From Thioalkalivibrio sp. (GTDB lineage: Bacteria; Pseudomonadota; Gammaproteobacteria; Ectothiorhodospirales; Ectothiorhodospiraceae): a DNA stretch of 9,561 nucleotides. The position numbers and the translations under genes were made by a program. Positions 1-6,453 of the stretch are shown in pieces. The stretch spans positions 1-9,561 of the forward strand of contig PWRV01000069.1 of NCBI GenBank assembly GCA_003563455.1, given 5' to 3'. The stretch's first letter is position 1. Each line of letters begins with the position of its first letter. The notes below the pieces were generated by a model. That model worked only from the letters and a program-made list of their open reading frames with translations. It made no database searches and had not been told where the DNA came from.

Positions 1-201
1 CAGGCCAGCCACTGCGCGCCGCGGGCGGGGCTGCAGGTTTGCGACAGCCTGGGCGCCGGCGACACCTTCAACGCCGGGCTGATTCACGCGCTGATCTCGG
101 GCGAGCCGCCGGCACAGGCCCTGGAGCGCGCGGTGCGCCTCGCGGAACGGAAGCTGCAGCGCGCGGGGCTGGATCGCCTGTTCGAACCGCCTGCGCGGTG
201 A
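1..201 (+). CDS. PfkB-family sugar kinase, ketohexokinase-like (C-terminal part)
   Basis: Only the last 66 residues are present; the 5' part lies before the window. The fragment carries the PfkB/ribokinase signature DSLGAGDTFNAG at fragment residues 15-26. D21 of the GAGD motif is the expected catalytic base that activates the sugar hydroxyl for ATP-dependent phosphorylation, and the GAG backbone forms the anion hole. The tail (LAERKLQRAGLDRL) resembles the end of animal-type ketohexokinase, where a GKK-x-G-x-x-GFDG segment follows the same helix, so fructose or a related ketose is a possible substrate. That assignment rests on the C-terminus alone; any cytosolic PfkB sugar or nucleoside kinase would share the GAGD motif. 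The gene ends 17 bases from the stop of the convergent small gene, with no room for a separate terminator. Confidence 0.85.
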   Translation, partial: QASHCAPRAGLQVCDSLGAGDTFNAGLIHALISGEPPAQALERAVRLAERKLQRAGLDRLFEPPAR

Positions 202-218
202 ACGCGCCCCGGCTGCGC

Positions 219-521
219 TCAGGCGTGGCCGGCCGGGGTGTCCGTGGCGGAGTGGAAGTACTCGCTGTCGCGTCCGAGTTCATCCACCAGTTCGCGCAAT
301 ACCGCGAGCCGGCTCTCCGGGTCGCTGAACGGCGCGCAGGACTCGCAGAAGACATCCCCGCAGGGCTGGCGGCTGTAGAGCCAGAAGTGGATTGCGCCCG
401 CCAGCAGGCCGTCGGCGACCTCGTGCACGTCCGGGGAATGACCGTCGGAGGAAAGCGTGTTGGCGAGGTCGATGAGTTTCTGCGCCGCGTTGTTGTAGGT
501 TTCTTCGGTGATGTCGTCCAT
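219..521 (-). CDS. Small hypothetical protein with a Cys cluster
   Basis: This encodes 100 residues that I do not recognise. The start is supported by GAGG six bases before the ATG. Residues 5-50 look helical and amphipathic (AAQKLIDLANTLSS, then HEVADGLLAGAIHFWLYS). A compact cluster C54-x4-C59-x2-C62 (CGDVFCESC) follows, then another predicted helix (SRLAVLRELVDELGRD) and a short acidic, disordered-looking tail. There is no signal peptide or membrane segment, so it is probably cytoplasmic. The three clustered cysteines could bind a metal or form a redox pair, but a fourth ligand is not obvious. The next gene upstream on this strand is the phosphodiesterase, 168 bases away and separated by palindromes, so it probably has its own promoter. 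The protein-like composition and good ribosome site argue that it is real. Function unknown. Confidence 0.75.
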   Translation of the reverse strand: MDDITEETYNNAAQKLIDLANTLSSDGHSPDVHEVADGLLAGAIHFWLYSRQPCGDVFCESCAPFSDPESRLAVLRELVDELGRDSEYFHSATDTPAGHA

Positions 522-689
522 CGCGGACCTCGCTCGCTATCAATTTCCGACGCTATTTTACCCCGAGTCGGGGTCTGGCTGCGCATTCCCGGTGGGGGTG
601 GCGGTAGGTGTTGTCCCCGACGGTCAAGATCTCCTTCCCCCGCTTGTACCCCGAGTCGCGGGGACAGATTTCAAATCTGTCCCCGTTCT
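522..689. other. Intergenic spacer with repeat-derived sequence
   Basis: This lies between the phosphodiesterase stop and the start of the small Cys-cluster gene. It holds two copies of the word TACCCCGAGTCG-like sequence: one forms a perfect 7-bp inverted repeat with a 1-base centre at 560-574 (ACCCCGA/TCGGGGT), the other (649-659) runs straight into the palindrome at 660-684. The stretch between is GC-rich with no convincing ORF. On the minus strand the spacer must contain the promoter of the small gene; AAAATAGC-like sequence near 550-558 is the only AT-rich patch, and I cannot define -35/-10 boxes with confidence. Confidence 0.55.
660..684. repeat. 25-base palindrome (GGGGACAGATTT family)
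   Basis: Perfect 12-bp arms GGGGACAGATTT and AAATCTGTCCCC surround a single C. It begins 5 bases after the TAG stop of the phosphodiesterase on the minus strand, so it would form a strong hairpin at the 3' end of that mRNA. It lacks a U-tract, so it is not a classical intrinsic terminator; an mRNA-end stabiliser or a dispersed REP-like element is equally possible. A second copy, with an even-numbered centre, lies at 6454-6483. Confidence 0.8.
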
Positions 690-1922
690 CTAGACCGGCC
701 GCAGGGCATCGAGGTCGTGGCGGAACAGCGGGATTTCGCGTTCTTCGCGGGTCAGCCCGCCGTGGGCACCACGGAAGTCGGGTCCCGTGTCGTCGCCCAC
801 CGGGTCGACGAGGAAGCTGTCGGCGTCCGGGAACAGCAGATAGTCGCCGGCGCGGGCCTGCAGTTCCGGATGCGGCGGGCCGGAGCCGAACGCCCTGCCG
901 GACAGCCATTCGTCCATTGCGACCAGCTCGACGCTCGAACCGAATGCCTCGCTCACCGCGTGGCGGAACTGCCGGTGCCGATCCGGCTTCACGTGCGCGA
1001 TCGCAGCACGGGGTTCCCCGGTCAGCGGGTGGCGCAGGCAGTCGCTCACCGCCGGTGCCTCGCGGATGTTCAGCCGCCGCGACATTGTCCGCATTCCGTG
1101 ATCCGTGCTGGTCAAAAAGAGCGCGCCCGTGCCCTGCAGTTGCCCGATGATCGCCGCATAGGCCATATCGATCTCGGCGAGATGGTTGCGCACCTCCGTG
1201 CTGCCGGGACCGTGTTCGTGGCCGAGGTGATCGAGGTGCGACCAGTACAGGTAGGTGAAGTGCGGGCCGTCGGTGCGGTTTCTGACGTGCATGCCCAAAA
1301 GGGCCGGCAACTCGTCCAGATGCCGGAAGGACAGCACCCGCGCCGAACCGCTCATCAGCCGGTTGTAGGAGGAGTGGGCAATGGCGGCCGGAGAGATCAC
1401 CGTCGTTGCACGTGGCAGCCGGTCGAGGAGCAGCGGTGGCCGGATCCGCTGTTCGAGCTCCGTGGTGCTGAGCCCGGCGGAGTTGCCGTTGTGGTCGGCC
1501 TCGCGGGCTGGCAGGACGGTGAGGGTGCTCCGCGGCCTTGGAAGCCAGGTGCGCCAGCCGAGCAGGCCGTGCTGCGCGGGACTCACGCCGGTGAAGACGC
1601 TGGTGATCGCGCTCGCCGTTGTGCTCGGAAAAACGGCCTCGAGCCGCTGAAACAGATCGCTGCGCAGCACTGGCGTGTGGGGCAGGTAATCGAGCGCGAA
1701 GCCGTCGATCAGCCAGAACAGCACGTGCTGGTGGCTCGCGAGTGTCTCGGGCGCGAGTGCCGGCAACGGGGCTTCGGGGTTCAGCGGTCCCTGGCAGCCG
1801 AGACCGCGTTCCAGGCTCGCAAGAAGGTTGATGAAGCCGTGGCCCGACGCCGGCACGGCGTTCCAGTGGCTCGCCGATCCGGCTGTTGGCGCATCGGTTT
1901 CCGGGTTCGTTGCCCTATTCAA
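690..1922 (-). CDS. Alkaline-phosphatase-superfamily phosphodiesterase (nucleotide pyrophosphatase-like)
   Basis: This is a metal-dependent phosphoryl-transfer enzyme of the alkaline phosphatase/NPP superfamily. Numbered from the TTG start chosen here (410 residues), the two-metal site is complete: D73 in LIDGF, nucleophile T102 in FPSTTAS, D231 and H235 in HLDHLGHEHG, D274-H275 in STDHGM, and H387 in GAHGG. The FPSTTASAITSVFTG and QHGLLGW segments are typical of NPP-type phosphodiesterases, so a nucleotide or other phosphodiester is a likely substrate; the actual substrate is unknown. No signal peptide or membrane segment is visible, unlike many secreted relatives. The start is uncertain. 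The TTG at 1922 lies 4 bases after the bolA stop, with GGGGAG 13 bases upstream; a GTG at 1856 (388 residues), with GGA five bases upstream, is a good alternative. The ATG at 2099 would overlap bolA heavily and is unlikely. Probably translated from the bolA transcript. Confidence 0.88.
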   Translation of the reverse strand: MNRATNPETDAPTAGSASHWNAVPASGHGFINLLASLERGLGCQGPLNPEAPLPALAPETLASHQHVLFWLIDGFALDYLPHTPVLRSDLFQRLEAVFPSTTASAITSVFTGVSPAQHGLLGWRTWLPRPRSTLTVLPAREADHNGNSAGLSTTELEQRIRPPLLLDRLPRATTVISPAAIAHSSYNRLMSGSARVLSFRHLDELPALLGMHVRNRTDGPHFTYLYWSHLDHLGHEHGPGSTEVRNHLAEIDMAYAAIIGQLQGTGALFLTSTDHGMRTMSRRLNIREAPAVSDCLRHPLTGEPRAAIAHVKPDRHRQFRHAVSEAFGSSVELVAMDEWLSGRAFGSGPPHPELQARAGDYLLFPDADSFLVDPVGDDTGPDFRGAHGGLTREEREIPLFRHDLDALRPV

Positions 1923-1926
1923 TGGT

Positions 1927-2241
1927 TCAGGACTTCTCCCCGCCGTGACACGGCGGTGAATCCGGAACCTTTCCGGCGCGCTCGAACCACTGATCCGGGT
2001 CGAGCGTGTGCAGGGCCAGTGCGTGAACGCTGCCCGCCAGCTCGTCCGCGAGAATGCGGTTGACCATCCGGTGTCGGGCCACGAGCTTCTGGCCGGCAAA
2101 GGCGTCGCTGACGAGCGTGACCTTGAAGTGCGATTCGGATCCCGGCGGGACGTTGTGCATGTGGCTTTCGTTCACCACTTCGAGGTGCACGGGGTCGAAG
2201 TGCTGCTCCAGTTTTTCGGTGATGCGTTGTTGCTGGGTCAT
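1927..2241 (-). CDS. bolA: BolA family transcriptional regulator / iron-sulfur partner
   Basis: 104 residues, the same size as E. coli BolA, which it resembles across its length. The class II KH-like fold is recognised by LEVVNESHMHNVPPGSESHFK (20-40, split here as LEVVNESHMHN and VPPGSESHFK), RHRMVN (56-61) and VHALALHT (72-79). The C-terminal SPPCHGG (95-101) places it with BolA proper rather than YrbA/IbaG or BolA2. In E. coli, BolA affects morphology, stress and biofilm genes, and with monothiol glutaredoxins binds a [2Fe-2S] cluster through conserved histidine and cysteine; H29, H57, H73 and C98 are the candidates here. The start ATG has a weak GAG ribosome site, and a plausible sigma70 promoter lies just upstream (2272-2301). 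The gene is followed closely by the phosphodiesterase, so the pair probably forms an operon. Confidence 0.95.
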   Translation of the reverse strand: MTQQQRITEKLEQHFDPVHLEVVNESHMHNVPPGSESHFKVTLVSDAFAGQKLVARHRMVNRILADELAGSVHALALHTLDPDQWFERAGKVPDSPPCHGGEKS

Positions 2242-2271
2242 GGCTCGGTGTGTCCGCGGTTTTGTTTCGGG

Positions 2272-2301
2272 TTTATGCCAGAAGGGCGGGTTTGCTGTCG
2301 A
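2272..2301 (-). promoter_or_regulatory. Candidate sigma70 promoter of bolA
   Basis: Read on the minus strand, TCGACA (2301-2296, five of six to TTGACA) and CATAAA (2277-2272) are 18 bases apart. The -10 is preceded by TGG, fitting an extended -10. It would put the transcript start about 24 bases before the bolA ATG. The -10 matches only four of six positions, so this remains a prediction. Confidence 0.4.
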
Positions 2302-2458
2302 ATGAACGCACGGGGAGCTGACCTTTTGCGCTCGGGCCAGAGAGGTGGACCCGCTGCGCTAACCTCCATGGCACTGTGCCACCCCCCGACGATGAAAATC
2401 CCCCTACCCGCCGGCAGGAGTTCGGAATCCGCTCCCTGCGTCCCGAAGAGCGAAAACA

Positions 2459-2547
2459 AGCCACGGAAACACACGGATGAACACGGAAGTCAGCGAGAAC
2501 AGGTTATTCAAAGCCCATTCCGTGTGTATCCGTGGCCATCCGTGGCT
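2459..2547. repeat. Large hairpin with 10-base-phased CACGGA words (block A)
   Basis: The arms 2459-2488 and 2518-2547 are complementary at 24 of 30 positions around a 29-base loop. In the left arm CACGGA starts at 2463, 2473 and 2483. In the right arm CCGTG starts at 2520, 2530 and 2540, so the words fall exactly one helical turn apart. The second copy is at 6672-6750. Confidence 0.8.
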
Positions 2548-2598
2548 GGATTTTCACGCTACTCCCATGGCACTGCGCCACCCCTGACGATGAAAGCA

Positions 2599-2622
2599 CC
2601 CTCCCCCACCTGTGGGGGAGGG
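2599..2622. repeat. CCCTCCCCCAC hairpin (block A)
   Basis: Perfect 11-bp arms CCCTCCCCCAC and GTGGGGGAGGG surround CT. An identical stem with centre AG occurs at 6598-6621. The 3' arm runs into the G-rich core and contributes the first two G-runs of a four-run G-quadruplex motif at 2614-2633. Confidence 0.85.
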
Positions 2623-2665
2623 CTGGGGTGGGGTCGCGGCGTCGGGCCCAGGCCCTCACCCCCGG

Positions 2666-2691
2666 CCCCTCTCCCGCAAGCGGGAGAGGGG
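2666..2691. repeat. CCCCTCTCCCGC hairpin, probable 3' end of tatD mRNA
   Basis: Perfect 12-bp arms CCCCTCTCCCGC and GCGGGAGAGGGG flank a 2-base centre. It lies 39 bases after the tatD stop on the minus strand. The stem is very stable but there is no following T-run, so termination would need Rho or the hairpin may only protect the mRNA end. The same palindrome recurs at 7683-7708. Confidence 0.7.
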
Positions 2692-2730
2692 AGCACTCCG
2701 TGACTTTCACGCTATTAACGGTCGTGCGGG

Positions 2731-3522
2731 TCAGGGCAATCCGTAGAACGCCCGGGCGTTGTGGCTGGTTTGCCGCGCGAGCTGCTCCGGCGGGGTGCCC
2801 CGAAGGCCGGCGACGAACTCGCCGACGTGGGGCAGGTACGCCGGTTCGTTGCGCCGTCCGTGGGGCAGGCCCTTCGGCAGCGTCCGGGGCAGCAGGTACG
2901 GGGCGTCCGTTTCCAGCAGCAGGCGCCCCTCGGGGATTCGCGGCACCAGCCCCTGCAGTTCCTTCCCGCGGCGCTCGTCGCAGACCCAGCCCGTCACGCC
3001 GATGTGGCAGTCCATCTCGAGGTAACGGTCCAGCGCTGCGCCGTCACTGGTGAAGCAGTGCACGACGGCCGCCGGCAGGCGGTCGCGGTAGCGCTGCAGG
3101 ATGTCGCCGAAGTCGCCGCTCGCCTCCCGCTCGTGCAGGAAGACGGGCTTGCCGAGGTCCGCCGCGAGTTCCAGCTGGGCCTCGAAAGCGGAACGCTGAG
3201 CGGTCGGCGTGGAGTGATTGCGGTAATAGTCGAGGCCCATCTCGCCCATCGCCGCCACCAGCGGGTGACCGGCCTGCTCGGCGAAGAGGTAGGCGGTCTG
3301 GTCGCGCCATTGGCTGGCGTGGTGGGGGTGCACGCCCAGCGTCGCGCGCATGCGCTCGGGGTATTGTTCTGCGAGTTCCAGGCAGCGCCGGCTCTCGGTC
3401 TCGTCGGAACCGGTCACCAGCATCCAGCGCACGCCGGCCTCGGCCGCCCGTTCCACCACCGCGTCGCGGTCGCGCCTGAAGCTTTCGTGGGTGAGGTTCA
3501 CGCAGATGTCGATCCATTCCAT
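2731..3522 (-). CDS. tatD: TatD family metal-dependent 3'-5' exonuclease
   Basis: 263 residues, close to the E. coli protein (260), with similarity from end to end. TatD is a cytoplasmic Mg-dependent 3'-5' DNA/RNA exonuclease with a TIM-barrel fold, implicated in repair of oxidative DNA damage and in DNA degradation. The N-terminal HxH of most TatD-type hydrolases is replaced by ICVNLT (6-11), which is how true TatD differs from YcfH and YjjV. The remaining ligands are present: E94 in MGEMGLDYYRN, H130 in FLHER, H155 in VHCFT, and D206 in ETDAPYLLPR. GVTGWVCDERRG (175-186) and RRNEPAYLPH are further TatD hallmarks. The E. coli HCRDA motif is HEREA here. The start is the only ATG available; there is no clear Shine-Dalgarno before it. 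It is divergent from pepN and stands alone rather than in a tatABC operon. Confidence 0.95.
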   Translation of the reverse strand: MEWIDICVNLTHESFRRDRDAVVERAAEAGVRWMLVTGSDETESRRCLELAEQYPERMRATLGVHPHHASQWRDQTAYLFAEQAGHPLVAAMGEMGLDYYRNHSTPTAQRSAFEAQLELAADLGKPVFLHEREASGDFGDILQRYRDRLPAAVVHCFTSDGAALDRYLEMDCHIGVTGWVCDERRGKELQGLVPRIPEGRLLLETDAPYLLPRTLPKGLPHGRRNEPAYLPHVGEFVAGLRGTPPEQLARQTSHNARAFYGLP

Positions 3523-3788
3523 GCGCGCTATGCTACCGCGCCGGGGGAGATGGGTGAATGTGCGGGATCGCTGCCGGAAGGCGTTCCCTCCGGGGCGATG
3601 GGAGTCCTGGCGGGCGCGACCTGTGTTCGCGACTGGCCCTTCGCGATGGCCCTTTGCGATGGGGTGTGTGGGGCGCCGCCCTAAGCCGCACTGCGGCTGC
3701 GGGTCCTGGCCTTGATCCTGGCGCGCGTTGGAACCCTGCGCGCGATTTCTTGCCCATGCGGTATGCGAAGAAGCGAGGCAGCGACACG
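3523..3788. promoter_or_regulatory. Divergent tatD-pepN intergenic region
   Basis: These 266 bases must hold promoters for tatD (minus) and pepN (plus). I cannot define convincing -35/-10 pairs: TTGATC near 3713 has no good partner, and TAGCAT about 9 bases before the tatD ATG would give an almost leaderless message. Visible structure consists of a 13-base tandem repeat at 3635-3660 and a perfect 6-bp inverted repeat at 3685-3697 (GCCGCA/TGCGGC). The pepN reading frame is open through much of the region, but its translation looks like GC-rich shadow sequence. Confidence 0.4.
3635..3660 (+). repeat. Tandem 13-base repeat upstream of pepN
   Basis: GGCCCTTCGCGAT (3635-3647) is followed without a gap by GGCCCTTTGCGAT (3648-3660), differing at one position. 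A partial third copy (TCGCGA) precedes it at about 3627. It could be a binding site for a regulator of tatD or pepN, or a slippage duplication. Confidence 0.6.
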
Positions 3789-6419
3789 ATGAAGGATGCA
3801 GCCCCTGGCATGGTACTGCTGAGTGAATACCGGGCGCCGGACTGGCGGGTCGAGCACCTCGACCTGCACTTCGATCTCGATCCTGCGGCGACCCGGGTCG
3901 AGTCGCGGATTCGCGTGCGCCGGGCGGAAGGAGCCGAACCGGGCGCCGCGTTGCGGCTACACGGCCGCGAACTGGAGCTGCTGCGCCTCGAGGTCGACGG
4001 GAAGCCCCCGCAATCCGGTGTGGTCACTGCGGACGAGGAAGGGTTGCTGCTCGCGGACCTGCCGGACACCGCCGAGATCACCGTCGAGACCCGGATCCGG
4101 CCCGAGGCGAACACGGCGCTCGAAGGCCTTTACGTCTCCGGCGGCAGCCTGTGCACCCAGTGCGAGGCGGAAGGCTTCCGGCGCATCACCTACTTCCCGG
4201 ACCGCCCGGACGTGCTGACCCGTTACCGGGTGCGGCTGGAGGCCGACGCCGCGCATTACCCGGTGCTGCTGGCCAACGGCAACCGGGTCGAGGCCGGTGA
4301 ATTGCCGAAAGGGCGCCACTACGCCGTCTGGGAGGATCCGTTCCCGAAGCCCAGCTACCTCTTCGCGCTGGTCGCCGGCGATCTCAGTTGTGTGTCGGAC
4401 CGCTTTACCACGCGTTCCGGGCGGGAGGTCGCGCTGGAGGTCTACGTCGAGCACCACAACCGCGATCGCTGCGATCACGCGCTGGCGTCGCTGAAGCGGG
4501 CGATGCGCTACGACGAGGAGGCCTTCGGGCGGGAATACGATCTGGACGTGTACATGATCGTCGCAGTCGACGACTTCAACATGGGCGCGATGGAGAACAA
4601 GGGCCTGAACCTGTTCAACGCCAAGTACGTGCTCGCAAGCCCGGACACCGCCACCGACAACGACTACGTGCATATCGAGAGCGTGATCGCGCACGAGTAC
4701 TTCCACAACTGGTCGGGCAACCGGGTGACCTGCCGCGACTGGTTCCAGCTTTCGCTGAAGGAGGGGCTAACGGTCTTCCGCGACCAGGAGTTCACCACGG
4801 ACCGCACGCTGTTCGGGGTGAAGCGCATTGACGACGTGCGGGGCCTGCGGGCCTTCCAGTTTCCCGAGGACGCCGGCCCGCTCGCGCATCCGGTGCGACC
4901 GGACCGTTACGCGGAGATCAACAACTTCTACACGATGACCGTGTACGAAAAGGGTGCGGAAGTGATCCGCATGCTGCGCACCCTGATCGGTCGTGCGGCG
5001 TTCCGGCGCGGGCTTGATCTGTACTTCGAGCGCTTCGACGGGCAGGCGGTGACCACCGAGGACTTCGTTGACGTGATGGCCGAGGTCTCCGGGCGGGATC
5101 TCGAGCTGTTCCGCCGCTGGTACACGCAGGCGGGTACGCCGCGACTCACCGCGCGCACGGGCTACGATGCGCAGGCCGGCGTGCTGCTGGTCGATCTGGC
5201 GCAGCAGACTCCACCGACACCGGGCCAGGATGAGAAACACCCCCTGCACATCCCGGTCCGCCTGTCGCTGCTCGCGCTCGACGGAAGCCCGCTGACGGCA
5301 CGGCTGGACGACGCTCCCGAGGCGACCGAGTTCGTGCTGGAACTGACCGGCGAGGCGCAGTCGTTCCGGCTTCAGGGGCTGCGCGAGGCCCCGGCCGCGG
5401 TGTCCTGGCTGCGCGGATTTTCCGCCCCGGTTCGGCTCGACGCGGGGCAGGGCACCTCGGAGCTCGCGCACCTGGTGGCGCATGACGACGATGCCTTCGC
5501 CCGCTGGGACGCGCTGCAGACGCTACTGCGGCGCGCGGTGATTGCGCGTGTCGAGAGCGAGGCCGATACGGTGCTTGAGGTCGCGCTGACGCGCGCGATC
5601 GGGGCATTGCTCGAGGACGCCGCCGTCGAGCCGGTCCTGCTCGCCGCATTGCTCGAGTTGCCGGCCCACCGGGAACTGATGGAGGCTTTCGACCGCGCCG
5701 ACCCCGTCGCGGTCGATGCGGCGCGCCGCTCGGTCGAACAGGCGGTGTTCGATCCTCTGGCGGATCCCCTCGCGGCCCGCGCTCCGGACCGCGGGCTTTG
5801 GGACGACGGCGCCTTTACCGCGGAGGCGATGGGCCAGCGGCGGCTGCTCAACCGCATTCTTGCACTGCGGGTTGCGATCGGGGCGCCCGGCGCGGTGCAG
5901 GACGCGGCGCGCCAGTACCGGGAGGCACGCAGCCAGACGCTTGCGATGGCTGCGCTCGCCGCGGTCAACGACAGCACCGATCCGGTACGCGAGGAACTGC
6001 TGGCGGATTTCGAGCGGCGTCACCGCGATGATCCGCTGGTGCTGGACAAGTGGTTTGCGCTGGAGTCCGGCAGCCAGGTCGGCGACGGGCTCGAGCGCCT
6101 GGAGCGGTTGCTGGATCATCCCGGCTTCCGCTGGTCGAACCCGAACCGGGTCCGCGCGGTGCTGGGGCCGTTCATGGCGCAGAACCATCGTCACTTTCAC
6201 CGCGAGGACGGGGCGGGTTACCAGCGGCTCGCCGATTACCTGGAGCATCTCGACGCGCTGAACCCGCAGACGACCGCGCGCCTCGCGCAGCCGCTCACCC
6301 GCTGGCAGCGCCTCGACCCCGCCCGCTCGGCACAGATGCGCAAGGTGCTGGAACGGCTCGCGGGCAAGGACCTCTCGCCCGACCTCGCCGACGTCGTGCA
6401 GCGCGCATTGGCGCGTTGA
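3789..6419 (+). CDS. pepN: Aminopeptidase N (M1 family zinc metallopeptidase)
   Basis: 876 residues against about 870 in E. coli PepN. The enzyme removes N-terminal residues from peptides and does much of the cytosolic peptide turnover. The domains run: N-terminal beta domain (1 to about 190); thermolysin-like catalytic domain (about 190-440) with the substrate-anchoring GAMEN at 266-270, zinc ligands H302 and H306 in HEYFHNW and E325 in KEGLTVF, general base E303, and transition-state Y386 in TVYEKG; a short beta domain; and the large helical C-terminal DUF3458 domain, rich in Ala and Arg, ending at 876. All catalytic residues sit five positions after their E. coli counterparts. The ATG at 3789 is chosen because it gives the usual family N-terminus (MKDAAPGMVLLSEYRAPDW) and has GAGG ten bases upstream; an ATG further upstream (MRYAKKRG) has no ribosome site. 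Monocistronic and divergent from tatD. Confidence 0.97.
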   Translation: MKDAAPGMVLLSEYRAPDWRVEHLDLHFDLDPAATRVESRIRVRRAEGAEPGAALRLHGRELELLRLEVDGKPPQSGVVTADEEGLLLADLPDTAEITVETRIRPEANTALEGLYVSGGSLCTQCEAEGFRRITYFPDRPDVLTRYRVRLEADAAHYPVLLANGNRVEAGELPKGRHYAVWEDPFPKPSYLFALVAGDLSCVSDRFTTRSGREVALEVYVEHHNRDRCDHALASLKRAMRYDEEAFGREYDLDVYMIVAVDDFNMGAMENKGLNLFNAKYVLASPDTATDNDYVHIESVIAHEYFHNWSGNRVTCRDWFQLSLKEGLTVFRDQEFTTDRTLFGVKRIDDVRGLRAFQFPEDAGPLAHPVRPDRYAEINNFYTMTVYEKGAEVIRMLRTLIGRAAFRRGLDLYFERFDGQAVTTEDFVDVMAEVSGRDLELFRRWYTQAGTPRLTARTGYDAQAGVLLVDLAQQTPPTPGQDEKHPLHIPVRLSLLALDGSPLTARLDDAPEATEFVLELTGEAQSFRLQGLREAPAAVSWLRGFSAPVRLDAGQGTSELAHLVAHDDDAFARWDALQTLLRRAVIARVESEADTVLEVALTRAIGALLEDAAVEPVLLAALLELPAHRELMEAFDRADPVAVDAARRSVEQAVFDPLADPLAARAPDRGLWDDGAFTAEAMGQRRLLNRILALRVAIGAPGAVQDAARQYREARSQTLAMAALAAVNDSTDPVREELLADFERRHRDDPLVLDKWFALESGSQVGDGLERLERLLDHPGFRWSNPNRVRAVLGPFMAQNHRHFHREDGAGYQRLADYLEHLDALNPQTTARLAQPLTRWQRLDPARSAQMRKVLERLAGKDLSPDLADVVQRALAR

Positions 6420-6453
6420 CGTGAAAGTCGCGCATTCCTCCCCTCTCCAAGGG

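Larger units (their letters stand above)
2354..2714 (+). repeat. Composite intergenic repeat block A
   Basis: The gap between bolA and tatD (2242-2730) has no gene and is mostly repeat. In order on the plus strand: a CATGGC module (2354-2400: GCTGCGCTAAC, CATGGCACTG, GCCACCCC, GATGAAAA); a remnant TTCGGAATCCGCTCCC (2419-2434) shared with block C; the 10-base-phased hairpin (2459-2547); a second CATGGC module (2557-2597); a CCCTCCCCCAC hairpin (2599-2622); a G-rich core (2621-2663); and a CCCCTCTCCC hairpin (2666-2691). TTTCACGCTA occurs directly repeated at 2552-2561 and 2705-2714, bracketing the last four parts. The same module order is present, inverted, in block B. No transposase or ORF is linked. 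The last hairpin follows the tatD stop and probably marks its mRNA end. Confidence 0.8.

Noticed and set aside
207..238. Inverted repeat CCCCGGC/GCCGGGG as a bidirectional terminator between the kinase and the small gene
   Set aside because: The stem is only 7 bp with an 18-base loop, lacks T-runs, and its right arm lies within the coding region of the small gene.
39..2063. Long plus-strand open frame of 674 codons opposite bolA and the phosphodiesterase
   Set aside because: Composition is Arg/Gly/Ala-rich with no recognisable domain, it spans intergenic palindromes, and the opposite strand carries well-supported genes. It is the usual antisense shadow in GC-rich DNA.
1923..2099. ATG start of the phosphodiesterase at 2099
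   Set aside because: It would overlap bolA by more than 170 bases and adds Arg/Ser/Trp-rich sequence unlike the enzyme family.
2459..2547. Regular short words suggesting a miniature CRISPR array
   Set aside because: The units are 10 bases long and form opposite arms of one hairpin; there are no unique spacers of CRISPR length and no cas genes.
2552..2714. TTTCACGCTA direct repeats read as target-site duplications of an insertion
   Set aside because: The same bracketing word (CGTGAAA) occurs at block B, so it is more likely part of the element than duplicated target DNA.
3558..3788. 77-codon N-terminal extension of PepN
   Set aside because: The extension has no family similarity or ribosome site and covers the divergent promoter region; the ATG at 3789 yields the normal length.
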